A DNA stretch of 57,276 nt from an uncultured bacterium (GCA_937949555.1 CALEDV010000009.1:1-57276); one strand, 5' to 3'. Positions 8,054 through 17,249 are shown, counted from the first letter of the stretch. Made by a program: numbers and translations. The notes: generated from the sequence alone by a model not told the origin.

Positions 8054-9285
8054 TATGCAAGGGGACATCTAATATGAACAGGTCAGGTTTGTGGTCTTTC
8101 ATTGCAATGGGCCTTACGGTGGGCGCCTTTTACTGGCTCTTAGGCCCACTGTTAGTGGGACTTACACCTTCCTGGCAAAGGGAGATAACCGCTGTTACCA
8201 TTGCCCTCGTGACAGCCCTAACGGGCTTCTTGTGCCACCTCATCCAACACCGCCCTAAGAAGGACCAAAACCTATCCTCACAGGCATCTACAACCGATGA
8301 CCTCATCAAGAGGCTCATAGAAGATGCCGAGGCAATAGGGTCCTTTACAGACATTATGCGTGGTCATCTTGTAAAGGCCAATGAGGGCACAGAGTCTCAG
8401 AGCCTTGCACTCATACAGGCCCTTGAGGACATTAGGGCACAGAGCGATGAACTGCTTAAAGGCCTCAACAGGGCAGTTGAGGATACTAAAGGGCATATTG
8501 AAAAACAATTAAAGGTCAAGGCCGACAAGGCAGAGACCCTGTCAAAGATCCAGATTTACCAGGAACACCGTAAAGATGAGATAGTGGGTGATACACACAT
8601 AGTCAATGAGGTGATAAATGCCATAAAGGGCTTTACCACCTTTACCGAGATGATCCATGACATCTCTACACAGATAAACATACTGGCCATAAACGCCTCT
8701 ATAGAGGCAGCCAAGGTTGGGGCAATGGGCCTTGGCTTTGATGTAGTGGCAAAGGAGACTCGAAAGCTCGCCATGCAGAGCAAAAAGGTGGCAGAGCAGA
8801 TCGACAAAAGGGTGTTAGAGATAATCTCCATGGTCCAAAAGAACCTCTTAACTATGGTATCTGAAGAACGAAGCAACAAAGCAAACCAATACCTCACTAT
8901 GATCATCAGCGATTTAGACAATGTCTATACTGCCTTTGGTGAGGTTGGTCATTACCTCACAACATTCGTTGATGAGAGCCAGAGGGCAATGCAGCAGATC
9001 CATGAGGCCGTATTGAATGCCCTTGGCAACATGCAGCTTCAAGACATAAGCCGCCAGCAGATCGAACAGGTCGACAGGGCACTTCAGGAGCTAAGTGAAC
9101 ACTTCAAACAGGTGCAAGGGGCATTGTCTTGTGAAGATGTAACCGATGCTAAATGGACTGGCCTTAACGAGCGCATAGAGGCCTTTCGCCAGAGATATGT
9201 GATGCAACTACAGCGCCACACCCACGACAAGGCCACTGGCACTGATGCCAAGACCGAAGAAGGCCCAAAGATAGAGCTCTTTTAA
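8050..9285 (+). CDS. membrane MCP without periplasmic sensor domain
   Basis: A receptor-like protein of up to 411 residues. Two hydrophobic segments (about residues 14-37 and 45-63) are separated by only a short loop, so there is no extracytoplasmic sensing domain. The rest is cytoplasmic: a helical region and the MCP signalling tip (ISTQINILAINASIEAAK, then GLGFDVVAKETRKLA). The methylation helices are short. A start at 8050 overlaps the cheY stop; an ATG at 8074 has a better-spaced AGGGG box and may be the true start. It probably senses a membrane or cytoplasmic signal, or acts as structural partner for the first receptor (inference). Confidence 0.88.
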   Translation: MICKGTSNMNRSGLWSFIAMGLTVGAFYWLLGPLLVGLTPSWQREITAVTIALVTALTGFLCHLIQHRPKKDQNLSSQASTTDDLIKRLIEDAEAIGSFTDIMRGHLVKANEGTESQSLALIQALEDIRAQSDELLKGLNRAVEDTKGHIEKQLKVKADKAETLSKIQIYQEHRKDEIVGDTHIVNEVINAIKGFTTFTEMIHDISTQINILAINASIEAAKVGAMGLGFDVVAKETRKLAMQSKKVAEQIDKRVLEIISMVQKNLLTMVSEERSNKANQYLTMIISDLDNVYTAFGEVGHYLTTFVDESQRAMQQIHEAVLNALGNMQLQDISRQQIEQVDRALQELSEHFKQVQGALSCEDVTDAKWTGLNERIEAFRQRYVMQLQRHTHDKATGTDAKTEEGPKIELF

Positions 9286-9585
9286 GGGAAGTCCCCCCTA
9301 AAAAACAAGACTTTGGTGTGTGTAACTCATTGGTTTTATTTTGCGGTGTGATGTCAGTTTTTTCTTACAACTACTCCGCTGCATTCTGGCATGTTGACCT
9401 TTGCAGCCTCTATTAACTCCCTTACTTCCGATAAAGGTAAACCCTGCTCTATTACTCAAGCTATTACCTGCCACAGCCCCAACTTCCCCTGCCTCGTCAA
9501 ACCCTCTTGCCTCAGCCAACTCAGCAACAGGAATATATAGAAGAACAGCCCTAAAGGGTTATCTTCTAAATCCCTGCCCTAGTAG
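9286..9585. other. intergenic region between convergent che operon and DUF815 gene
   Basis: 300 bases between two gene ends that face each other. It contains no convincing complete gene. On the minus strand two adjoining open stretches in different frames read like protein (see the relic entry at 9354-9534). I see no strong stem-loop followed by a T run that would serve as the che-operon terminator; a weak G/C block lies at 9286-9299. Confidence 0.5.
9354..9534 (-). pseudogene. possible frameshifted gene relic
   Basis: Reading the minus strand, one frame gives LLYIPVAELAEARGFDEAG followed by EVGAVAGN. After an apparent frame change near 9450, another frame gives IEQGLPLSEVRELIEAAK, then VNMPECSGVVVRKN and a stop at 9354. 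Both stretches have protein-like composition with amphipathic helix character, and together they could be the last ~60 residues of a decayed gene. No start codon with a ribosome-binding site is present, and I do not recognise the family. It could also be chance. Confidence 0.25.
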
Positions 9586-10422
9586 CTAAAGGCTCTTGAT
9601 AAACTGCTCTGCAATCCTGCCATTTCTACCCCCTGCCTGGATAGACCATTCTATGGCAAGCCTTTGCAGCCTTTCTTGTGGAATAGTTATTTTATACTTG
9701 GAAGCATACATCTGCACAATCTTCAGATAAGAGTCTTCATCAATGCGGTAAAATCCGAGTCTAAGACCAAACCTGTCAGATAGGGATATTTTTTCCTCAA
9801 TGTCATCGGAAGGTCTCACTAGGTCGCTTTCACTGTCAGAGAATTTAGTTGGTATGAGATGCCTCCTGTTAGAGGTTGCATAGAAGAGAAGATTTTCAGG
9901 AAACTCCTGAAGACCTCCATCCATAATTGTCTTAAGTGCCTTATAGTCACTACGTTCTTTCTCAAAGGACAGGTCATCAATGAAGATTATGAAACGATAG
10001 TAACTATGCCTGTAGATAAAGTCATACATATAATGGATGGTATTTATGTCCTGATTAAAAACCTGTATCATCCTCAGTCCAACAGGGGAAAATTTCTTCA
10101 ATAGTCCCTTTATGAGCGATGACTTGCCGGTTCCTTTCTCTCCCCACAGCAGCACATTGTTTGCAGCCCTGCCCTTGATGAAGTTTGTAGTGTTAGCGAG
10201 TACCTTTTTTTTCTGTTCTTCAATATTAAGCAGGTTGTCTATGTCAATCGCAACAGGTCTCTGGATAGGATAAAGCCTCCTATGGGCTCCATTCCATAAG
10301 AAGGCTACAATCTCTGATATATCAAAACTCTCTGCCTCCTCATTTTCAGTGATTTGTTGCAACCTCTTCAGTAAAGCGAGGAAAAGTTCAGGGGATATAT
10401 CCTGAGTTTTTTTAGAATTCAC
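9586..10422 (-). CDS. DUF815-family AAA+ ATPase
   Basis: A P-loop ATPase of 278 residues. Walker A is GEKGTGKSS (about residues 93-101) and Walker B is FIIFIDDLSFE. The arrangement with YKALKTIMDGGLQEFPENLLFYATSNRRHLIP, then a C-terminal small AAA lid with GGRNGRIAEQFI, is that of the uncharacterised DUF815 family. The start is GTG and overlaps the stop of the upstream thioesterase gene by 4 bases (GTGA), so it is the last gene of the minus-strand operon. The biochemical role of the family is not established. Confidence 0.88.
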   Translation of the reverse strand: MNSKKTQDISPELFLALLKRLQQITENEEAESFDISEIVAFLWNGAHRRLYPIQRPVAIDIDNLLNIEEQKKKVLANTTNFIKGRAANNVLLWGEKGTGKSSLIKGLLKKFSPVGLRMIQVFNQDINTIHYMYDFIYRHSYYRFIIFIDDLSFEKERSDYKALKTIMDGGLQEFPENLLFYATSNRRHLIPTKFSDSESDLVRPSDDIEEKISLSDRFGLRLGFYRIDEDSYLKIVQMYASKYKITIPQERLQRLAIEWSIQAGGRNGRIAEQFIKSL

Positions 10423-10811
10423 AGTAGAGCCTTTTTTATCTCCTCTGGGATCTTAAGGGGACTGAAATCAGTGCCCACAAGCACCAAAATAACCGATGAC
10501 TCTGCAATAAGGGTCCTATCTCTATAAACTGACTGTGCTAACTGGATTGCAGAAAGCCTGATTCGGTTTATCTTACTGACTATAGTCAGCATATCCTGAT
10601 ATCTTGATGGAGCCTTATACTCAATATCTACCTTTGCCACAGCAAAACCTAACCCCCTAAGGGCAAGTTCCTTCATGCTTACCCCCCTGTCTGTAAGCAT
10701 CTCTGTGCGTGCCTCCTCAAGATACTTTAGGTAGTTTGCATAATAAACTACCCCAGCACAATCGGTATCGTGGTAGTAAATCCTTCTGTGATAAGTATGC
10801 TCACAACTCAT
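10419..10811 (-). CDS. ybgC: YbgC/FadM-type acyl-CoA thioesterase
   Basis: A hotdog-fold thioesterase of 130 residues. The hallmark is YYHDTDCAGVVYYANYLKYLEEAR near the N-terminus, with the catalytic Asp in DTDCAG (about residues 15-20) and the following helix. Members hydrolyse short or medium acyl-CoA or acyl-ACP thioesters in the cytoplasm. It overlaps the bactofilin gene upstream and the DUF815 gene downstream by 4 bases each. In many bacteria ybgC sits with envelope genes (tol-pal); here it is next to the cell-shape genes, which fits an envelope-linked role (inference). Confidence 0.9.
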   Translation of the reverse strand: MSCEHTYHRRIYYHDTDCAGVVYYANYLKYLEEARTEMLTDRGVSMKELALRGLGFAVAKVDIEYKAPSRYQDMLTIVSKINRIRLSAIQLAQSVYRDRTLIAESSVILVLVGTDFSPLKIPEEIKKALL

Positions 10812-11188
10812 CCAGTGGATTCCTTTGAGGGGAAATCTATTACCTTGATCTCCTCATCCCTCTTTGTATAGGACCTGCCCTCAAAGATCCCTCCCTCTGC
10901 TACAGATAGCTTCCTGGTGGTAATGTCCCCTATTATCTTTCCCGTAGGCTTTATTTCCACTATCTCATCAGCCTTGATATTGCCCTCGATACTTCCTCCA
11001 ATAATAATGCCCCTTGCAGATATGTCTCCCTTTATCTTCCCAGACCCTCCAATTATTACCCACTCAGCCTTAATATTGCCTGTAAATTGCCCCTCAATTC
11101 TGCAGGTACCCTCTGTGGTAATATTACCTACAAAATCTGATTTTTGCCCGATTAAAGAATCAAGATTATCGTTTTTTCTTAGAAACAT
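10808..11188 (-). CDS. bactofilin
   Basis: A polymer-forming cytoskeletal protein of 126 residues. The body is a right-handed beta-helix with short repeats of alternating hydrophobic residues and glycines (GNIKAEWVIIGGSGKIKGDI, ARGIIIGGSIEGNIKADEI, TGKIIGDI). Disordered tails lie at each end. Bactofilins form filaments that position cell-wall enzymes. Its start, with a GGAGGTGG box, lies inside the end of an M23 endopeptidase gene (23-base overlap). Such pairing of bactofilin with an M23 enzyme is known from other bacteria, where the two work together in cell shape. Confidence 0.94.
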   Translation of the reverse strand: MFLRKNDNLDSLIGQKSDFVGNITTEGTCRIEGQFTGNIKAEWVIIGGSGKIKGDISARGIIIGGSIEGNIKADEIVEIKPTGKIIGDITTRKLSVAEGGIFEGRSYTKRDEEIKVIDFPSKESTG

Positions 11189-12020
11189 TTACCACCTCCA
11201 GTACATAGCTCATTGGGTCCTGCGGTTTGCCATTAAGCCAGACCTCATAATGTAAGTGTGGGCCTGTAGTATTGCCAGTAGAGCCTACTAAGGCGATAAC
11301 ATCACCCCTTTTAACCCTCTGGCCCTCTGTAACGAGGTTCTTTGAATTGTGGGCAAATAAAGTTCTAAATCCCATGCCATGCTCAATTACAACAAGATTT
11401 CCATTTCCAGGGCTCCAGCCTGAATAGACAACAATACCCTCTGCAGTAGCCTTAATTTCAGTCCCCTTAGGGGCTGAGATATCAATCCCGGAGTGATTTT
11501 CCATCCCTCCATTGCGTGGGTCTTCCCTCTTTCCAAAGGCTGAGGTTACTCTTCCCTGTATGGGCCATCCCGATGGGGTGGCAAGGTAGATGTTCTTCTG
11601 TTCCTGAAGAAACTCTCTAATCTCTCTAACCTTTTCAATACCCTGATCTATCTGCCTCCTGAGGTCCTGAGGGTCAAGACTACCTGAATATGGTTCAACT
11701 CCTTCCAATAAATCCTTAGGATCTCCCTTTGAAAGCAGATTGGCAAATTCCTGCTCGGCCTTTTTTATTAGGGCTATAGAATCCTGAAGCTCATTAAACT
11801 GTGTCCTATAAAAATCTAGACTCTCCTTCATCTCCGCATATTTTGTGGTCTCAACGGCAGCAGATATAATGTATGCAGATAAACCAACCCATAGGGATAG
11901 AGTAAGCACTATCCCAACAGAAGGCAACTTTATATTGTATCGTCTTGCACTGTCATGGGGAACGAACATTATTGTTATTGGGGAGAAGAGTCTCTTAATT
12001 ATCCTTTTCAACCTATACAT
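11166..12020 (-). CDS. M23 murein endopeptidase, membrane-anchored
   Basis: A peptidoglycan endopeptidase of 284 residues from the ATG at 12020, which is chosen because GGAGGT lies at good spacing; a GTG at 12029 is possible. A single membrane segment near residues 35-55 is followed by a coiled-coil stretch (about 60-115). The C-terminal LytM/M23 domain has the Zn ligands in HSGIDIS and the HxH of GPHLHYEVW. It is expected to cut peptide cross-bridges in the periplasm. It overlaps purM by 8 bases and the bactofilin gene by 23, so the endopeptidase and its probable cytoskeletal partner are translated together. Confidence 0.93.
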   Translation of the reverse strand: MYRLKRIIKRLFSPITIMFVPHDSARRYNIKLPSVGIVLTLSLWVGLSAYIISAAVETTKYAEMKESLDFYRTQFNELQDSIALIKKAEQEFANLLSKGDPKDLLEGVEPYSGSLDPQDLRRQIDQGIEKVREIREFLQEQKNIYLATPSGWPIQGRVTSAFGKREDPRNGGMENHSGIDISAPKGTEIKATAEGIVVYSGWSPGNGNLVVIEHGMGFRTLFAHNSKNLVTEGQRVKRGDVIALVGSTGNTTGPHLHYEVWLNGKPQDPMSYVLEVVNVSKKKR

Positions 12021-13056
12021 AAAAAACACCTCCCTCCGAATTTACAATTGAACCAATAACGAAATAATCCTGCCCTTTGGACACAAAGTAGTCTTTCAAT
12101 GCCTTCATATCTTCCTCCGCACAGATTATTACATAACCCAAGCCCATATTGAAGGTCCTTCTCAGGTCATCCTCTGGCACATTGCCTGCCTCTTTAATGA
12201 GATTAAATATGGGAAGCTCCTTCCAGGATCCCTTAACTATTTGGGCAGAAAAACCCTTTGGCAATACCCTTGAGAGATTGCCTGCCAGTCCTCCTCCTGT
12301 AATGTGTGCCATTGCCTTCATTTTTATCACCTCTGATAACCCCTTGATAGTATCAACATATATACAAGTGGGCACGAGGAGTGCTTCCCCAAGGGTACTG
12401 TTTAGTTCAGGCACATATTTATCCACAGACCAGCCAAGCCTTTCAAAAAAAACCTTCCTTGCCAGTGAGTATCCATTGCTGTGAAGACCCTTTGAGGGCA
12501 GACCCACAACCACATCGCCTTCTTTTACCTCAGAGCCAGTAACTACCGCATCCTTTTCAACTATACCTACTGCAAAACCTGCCAAATCATACTCTTCAGG
12601 ACCGTAAAAGTCAGGCATCTCCGCAGTCTCTCCGCCAATGAGCGAACAACCTGCCTCCTTGCATCCTATAGCAATACCTCTTATAACCTCAGCGGCTTTT
12701 TCAGGTTTTAGTTTACCTGTGGCAAAGTAATCGAGGAAAAAGAGTGGTTCAGCCCCAAGGGTAAGTATATCATTAACACACATCGCAACCAAATCAATGC
12801 CCACGGTATCATGTCTATCCATCATAAAGGCAACCTTGAGTTTAGTGCCCACCCCATCGGTGCCACTCACAAGCACAGGCTCCTTATATTTTTTGGCATC
12901 AATACAAAAGAGGGAGCCAAAGGAGCCTATGTCAGCAAGCACCTCTTTCCTAAAGGTTGCCCTTGCTATTGGGGCAATGAGGCTTACAAACCTATCGCCT
13001 TCGTAAATGTCAACACCAGAGTCTCTGTATGTAATAGGTTTAATCATAGAATTCAT
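12013..13056 (-). CDS. purM: phosphoribosylformylglycinamidine cyclo-ligase
   Basis: AIR synthetase, 347 residues, which closes the imidazole ring in de novo purine synthesis using ATP. Typical motifs are TYRDSGVDI, VSGTDGVGTKLK, the metal/ATP-binding CVNDILTLGAEPLFFLDYFA, LIGGETAEMPDFY, and HITGGGLAGNLSR. Length is normal. Start codon overlaps the nadC stop (ATGA); a second in-frame ATG is three codons in. No other pur gene is in the window, so purM is separated from the rest of its pathway here. Confidence 0.97.
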   Translation of the reverse strand: MNSMIKPITYRDSGVDIYEGDRFVSLIAPIARATFRKEVLADIGSFGSLFCIDAKKYKEPVLVSGTDGVGTKLKVAFMMDRHDTVGIDLVAMCVNDILTLGAEPLFFLDYFATGKLKPEKAAEVIRGIAIGCKEAGCSLIGGETAEMPDFYGPEEYDLAGFAVGIVEKDAVVTGSEVKEGDVVVGLPSKGLHSNGYSLARKVFFERLGWSVDKYVPELNSTLGEALLVPTCIYVDTIKGLSEVIKMKAMAHITGGGLAGNLSRVLPKGFSAQIVKGSWKELPIFNLIKEAGNVPEDDLRRTFNMGLGYVIICAEEDMKALKDYFVSKGQDYFVIGSIVNSEGGVFYV

Positions 13057-13880
13057 AAAATCTTCATGCTGATATCCACTGCCCTTGCCGAATGGGTAAT
13101 TGCACCAACTGATATAAGATCCACCCCCGTCTGTGCAATACTCCTTATATTATCTAAGCTGACGCCTCCAGAGGCCTCAACTATTGCCCTCTTATCAATC
13201 AATGTCACTGATCTTTGCATCTCCTGAATTTCCATATTATCAAGCATAATCACCTCAGCGCCGCTATCGATTGCCTCTCTTACTTCATCCACTGTGGATA
13301 CCTCAACCTCTATCCTCAAGAGATGATGTGCCTTCCTTGCAAGTTTTATCGCCTTAGTGATTGAGCCTGCTGCCCTTATATGATTGTCCTTGATAAGTAT
13401 TCCGTCAGAGAGCCCAAAACGATGATTATCCGCACCGCCAATCCTTACGGCATACTTCTCCATTGCCCTCATCCCAGGAGTAGTCTTTCTTGTATCCACC
13501 ACCTTCACAGGAAGATCCGATACCCTTTGAACATACTCTCTTGTGAGCGTTGCAATCCCTGATAGACGCTGCATAAGGTTTAATACAATCCTCTCAGCTC
13601 TGAGTAAATCCCTCGTGTATCCCTCTAACTCAGCGACTATATCTCCCCTTTGAAGATGCTCTCCTTCATTTCTATGGGTGCGCAACTCGTAATCCTTACT
13701 AATGTAAGAAATCACTGCATCAACATAGGGGATTCCCGCAAGAACCAATGCTTCCTTGGCAACGAAGGTTGCCTTTGCCCTGTGATGACTGCTGATTGTA
13801 AGTTCCGATGTAATGTCTCCATTAGCGGAATCTTCAAGATAGGCAAGTTCAATCAGCTTGCTTGTAATTGGATCAACCAT
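13053..13880 (-). CDS. nadC: nicotinate-nucleotide pyrophosphorylase (quinolinate phosphoribosyltransferase)
   Basis: Converts quinolinate and PRPP to nicotinic acid mononucleotide in NAD synthesis; 275 residues. Motifs are EDSANGDITSELTI near the N-terminus, RIVLNLMQRLSGIATLT, the substrate-binding VDTRKTTPGMRAMEKYAVR followed by GGADNHRFGLSDGILIKDNH, and the TIM-barrel end VEASGGVSLDNIRSIA with TGVDLISVGAIT. It is complete. nadA and nadB are not present in the window. It starts 34 bases after the beta-solenoid gene and overlaps purM by 4 bases. Confidence 0.97.
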   Translation of the reverse strand: MVDPITSKLIELAYLEDSANGDITSELTISSHHRAKATFVAKEALVLAGIPYVDAVISYISKDYELRTHRNEGEHLQRGDIVAELEGYTRDLLRAERIVLNLMQRLSGIATLTREYVQRVSDLPVKVVDTRKTTPGMRAMEKYAVRIGGADNHRFGLSDGILIKDNHIRAAGSITKAIKLARKAHHLLRIEVEVSTVDEVREAIDSGAEVIMLDNMEIQEMQRSVTLIDKRAIVEASGGVSLDNIRSIAQTGVDLISVGAITHSARAVDISMKIL

Positions 13881-13914
13881 ATCATTCTCGATAAAAAAAT
13901 AAGCCCAATGTGAG

Positions 13915-14397
13915 TTATAGTCTCTTGTCCAAAATCTTTATCAATGCAAGCACCCCTCCGGCTATTGCGCTCAGGGCAAGGGCAGAGCGCCAGTCAAGTA
14001 GTGTAGTTACATTACCCTCAATATTCTTTGCAATGGTAAGTATAGAGGTGCTGCTTGAAGAACTTATGTTGTTGGCAAAAACCGCTCCTGAGGCGCTTTT
14101 ATTAAATGACGCATCCTCTGCCACCGTCAGGGGAGCGCAGGAAAAGTTGAGATCAACCTTCGTTGCAGCAGTCATCATAGACATGCTCTGATTGAGATTG
14201 ATGTTTTCCCCTTTGACAAATACAGAGGCACCTTGGGTTATATCTATCTTCCCTCCATCTATACTTACTGCTCCCACCTGCTGCAGTTCTATATTACCGC
14301 CCTCCACAGAGCGAATAGTGCTCTGCCTGACATTCATAAATTCCGCCTCAAGTATATTCATATGGCTTCCTTCTACTGTTTTGATATCTCTGTCCAT
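13915..14397 (-). CDS. unknown beta-solenoid-like protein with C-terminal membrane anchor
   Basis: A 160-residue protein I do not recognise. The first ~75 residues repeat a ~10-residue pattern of alternating hydrophobic residues and Gly/Asn/Asp (TIRSVEGGNIELQQVGAVSI; DGGKIDITQGASVFVKGENI), suggesting stacked beta-helix turns. A Ser/Ala-rich middle (KSASGAVFANNISSSSSTS) follows. A hydrophobic segment near residues 138-156 (LALSAIAGGVLALIKIL) and a basic end suggest a tail anchor. Start is ATG with GGGAGG upstream. It lies 15 bases after valS and 34 before nadC. Resemblance to bactofilin turns is general, not proof of homology. Confidence 0.8.
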   Translation of the reverse strand: MDRDIKTVEGSHMNILEAEFMNVRQSTIRSVEGGNIELQQVGAVSIDGGKIDITQGASVFVKGENINLNQSMSMMTAATKVDLNFSCAPLTVAEDASFNKSASGAVFANNISSSSSTSILTIAKNIEGNVTTLLDWRSALALSAIAGGVLALIKILDKRL

Positions 14398-14412
14398 ATC
14401 TAATCCTCCCTT

Positions 14413-17223
14413 TTATGAGCCAATGCTTTGAAGCAATGCAAGATTTTCAAGCAGCTTATCCTTGCGGTGCCTGTAATCCTCATATTTTCTCTTCTCCTTC
14501 TCCACTACCTCACTTGGGGCATTATTGAGAAAATCTTCATTCGATAGTTTCTTGCCTACAATCCCTATTTCGTTGTTAATCTTGTCCATTTCCTTGCCAA
14601 GCCTTGCAATCTCAGACTTGACATCTAACAAGCCCTCAAGGGGTATGTATATCTCCATCTGCTCTCTTACGGTTATAGCTGAACCCTTTATGCGGGTTAA
14701 ATCCTTTCCAACCATTATATCACTGCACCTCGCCATCTTCTTGATTGAAGAAAGATTAGAGGTGATAGTCTTTGTTGCCTCATCACTTAAAGTCTTGATC
14801 GCCACAAATATCTCTGCGGAAGGCTGGATATTGAGCTCTCCCCTTATACTCCTAATGCCATTGACTGCATTTATAATGTTGGACATCTCTGATTCTGCAT
14901 TCATATATCTCATCAGGGAGGTGGGATAGGAGGATAACATAATGCTCTTGTCCTTTTTACAGAACTTATGCCACAACTCTTCAGTAACAAAGGGCATGAA
15001 AGGATGCATTAAAAGCAAAATCTTTTCAAAGATAAAATACAGACAGTTGACGGTCTCCGTCTTCTCAGAGTCAGTGCCTGTATAAAGCTCTGGCTTGACC
15101 ATCTCTATATACCAATCGCAGAACTCGTGCCATACAAAGTGGTATATCCCATTTGCAGCATCATTAAAACGATAGGACTCAAGGCCCCTATTGACCTCTT
15201 CCGTAACGGCAGACAAACGGGTGACTATCCACCGATTTGGGAGGCTCTTGATATCCTCCAACTTTGAGGACCTGTAATATCCGCTGTAGGTTGATATGAA
15301 CTTAGCCGCATTCCAGAATTTATTTATAAAATGCCTATAGCCCTCTAACCGCTCCTCTGAAAATCTTATATCCCTACCCTGTGCAGCAAATACGGCAAGA
15401 CTAAAGCGGAAGGCATCAGCCCCATACTTATCAATCATTACAAGGGGGTCAATCACATTGCCCATTGACTTGCTCATCTTTTGACCCTTTGAGTCCCTTA
15501 TAATGGCGTGTATATACACATGCCTGAAGGGGGGAGCATCCATAAACTTCAAGCCCATCATTATCATCCTGGCAACCCAGAAAAATATAATATCAAAGGC
15601 AGTAACAAGCACACTGGTTGGATAAAAGTTTTTTAGGTCCTCTGTTTGCTCAGGCCATCCAAGGGTAGAAAAGGGCCAGAGGGCAGAGGAAAACCATGTA
15701 TCAAGGACATCAGGGTCCCTTATAAGCCTTTCAGAACCACAGAGGGCACAGACAGATATATCCTCTCTCTCACAAAGAGGCTTAACGGCTTTAGGTATTC
15801 TTATGAGTTTTGAGTTCTTGATTATCTCCTCGTGGGTAAGTCCAGCCTTTATCAACTGAAGGTATGTTCCTGAGGAGATTGTCTTTGATTTAACCCTCAG
15901 GGGATTAAAAAATATGTGTTCTATCAGGTCACCATGCAATATCCCATCCTCGGTCTTGCAATCAGGACAATACCATGCTGGTATTTGATGTCCCCACCAT
16001 ATCTGCCTTGATATACACCAGTCTCTAATATCCCTCATCCATGCAAAGTAGTTGTTTTCCCATTGCTCAGGCACAAAGGATATCGTCCTGTCCTGCACTG
16101 CCTTTATTGCCCCATCAGCAAGCGATTCTACCTTTACATACCATTGGATAGTTTGGAGGGGCTCAATAATAGTTTTGCAACGGTAGCAATGCCCAACATT
16201 GTGGACATACCTCTTTTCTGTCTCGATTAAGTCTTTCTCTCTGAGGTCCTTTAATACAAGTTTACGACACTCATACCTGTCAAGCCCTCTGTATCTCTCT
16301 CCAGCCTCATGGGTCATCTTACCTTCTTCGTTAATGACACTCAAAGAAGGGAGATTATGTCTCCTGCCAGTAAGCTCATCATTAAAATCATGGGCGGGAG
16401 TAATCTTGACTGCTCCAGTGCCAAACTCCATATCTACAGAACTATCTGCTATTATGGGAATCTTTCTATTCGTCAAGGGAAGAGCAATTAGCTTTCCGAT
16501 TTGACCAGCATATCTATCGTCCTCAGGATGAACAGCTACTGCAGTGTCTCCAAGCATCGTCTCTGGTCTTGTAGTAGCAACTATTACATATCCGGTGCCA
16601 TCTTCAAAGGGGTATTTTATATAATAGAGTTTGCCATCAAGGCTCTCGTGCTCAGCCTCAAGATCCGACAGGGCAGTGTGACATCGCGGGCACCAGTTGA
16701 TAAGCCTATTGTCTCTGTAGATTAATCCTTCTTTAAAGAGCCTTACAAAAACCTCCCTTACAGCCCTTGAAAGACCTTCGTCCATAGTAAAGCGAAGATG
16801 CTCCCAGTCGCAGGAAGCCCCGAGCTTCTTTAGCTGAAAGATTATACGGTTACCATACTCTGCCTTCCACTGCCAGACCCTTTCAATAAATGCCTCTCTG
16901 CCAATGCTGTGTCTGTCGATCTTATCCTTCGCTAAAGCCCTTTCAACCACATTCTGTGTAGCAATACCAGCATGGTCTGTGCCTGGCACCCAGAGCACCC
17001 TGTAACCTTGCATCCTCTTCCAACGGCAAAGTATATCCTGAAGGGTCGCATTGAGGGCATGTCCCATATGCAGGGAACCAGTAACATTAGGAGGGGGGAT
17101 TACGATACTAAAAGATGGCCTTTCGCCGCCCTCCTGAGGGGCAAAAAGCCTGTTTTCTTCCCAAAATTTATACCAGTTGTCTTCCATACTGGAAGGAGAG
17201 TAAGTCTTGTCAAGGGTATTCAT
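14413..17223 (-). CDS. valS: valyl-tRNA synthetase
   Basis: Class I aminoacyl-tRNA synthetase of 936 residues charging tRNA-Val, with a large editing domain. The HIGH motif is PPNVTGSLHMGHALN, KMSKS is GQKMSKSMGNV at about residue 581, and the C-terminal arm is a coiled coil (MDKINNEIGIVGKKLSNEDF). Zinc-type cysteines appear in CPRCHTALSDLE, CYRCKT and CPDCKTE. I place the start at the ATG at 17223 because homologues begin near LDKTYSP; a TTG 30 bases upstream is in frame but its SD is too close. It heads the run valS-unknown-nadC-purM. Confidence 0.97.
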   Translation of the reverse strand: MNTLDKTYSPSSMEDNWYKFWEENRLFAPQEGGERPSFSIVIPPPNVTGSLHMGHALNATLQDILCRWKRMQGYRVLWVPGTDHAGIATQNVVERALAKDKIDRHSIGREAFIERVWQWKAEYGNRIIFQLKKLGASCDWEHLRFTMDEGLSRAVREVFVRLFKEGLIYRDNRLINWCPRCHTALSDLEAEHESLDGKLYYIKYPFEDGTGYVIVATTRPETMLGDTAVAVHPEDDRYAGQIGKLIALPLTNRKIPIIADSSVDMEFGTGAVKITPAHDFNDELTGRRHNLPSLSVINEEGKMTHEAGERYRGLDRYECRKLVLKDLREKDLIETEKRYVHNVGHCYRCKTIIEPLQTIQWYVKVESLADGAIKAVQDRTISFVPEQWENNYFAWMRDIRDWCISRQIWWGHQIPAWYCPDCKTEDGILHGDLIEHIFFNPLRVKSKTISSGTYLQLIKAGLTHEEIIKNSKLIRIPKAVKPLCEREDISVCALCGSERLIRDPDVLDTWFSSALWPFSTLGWPEQTEDLKNFYPTSVLVTAFDIIFFWVARMIMMGLKFMDAPPFRHVYIHAIIRDSKGQKMSKSMGNVIDPLVMIDKYGADAFRFSLAVFAAQGRDIRFSEERLEGYRHFINKFWNAAKFISTYSGYYRSSKLEDIKSLPNRWIVTRLSAVTEEVNRGLESYRFNDAANGIYHFVWHEFCDWYIEMVKPELYTGTDSEKTETVNCLYFIFEKILLLMHPFMPFVTEELWHKFCKKDKSIMLSSYPTSLMRYMNAESEMSNIINAVNGIRSIRGELNIQPSAEIFVAIKTLSDEATKTITSNLSSIKKMARCSDIMVGKDLTRIKGSAITVREQMEIYIPLEGLLDVKSEIARLGKEMDKINNEIGIVGKKLSNEDFLNNAPSEVVEKEKRKYEDYRHRKDKLLENLALLQSIGS

Positions 17224-17249
17224 ATAGGGTATTTTTGTTCCTTTCTTTG

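Noticed and set aside
9401-9589. Plus-strand ORF of 62 codons starting at TTG in the gap after the che operon
   Set aside because: It is rich in Pro, Leu and Ser with no ribosome-binding site, and lies opposite a stretch that reads better on the minus strand.
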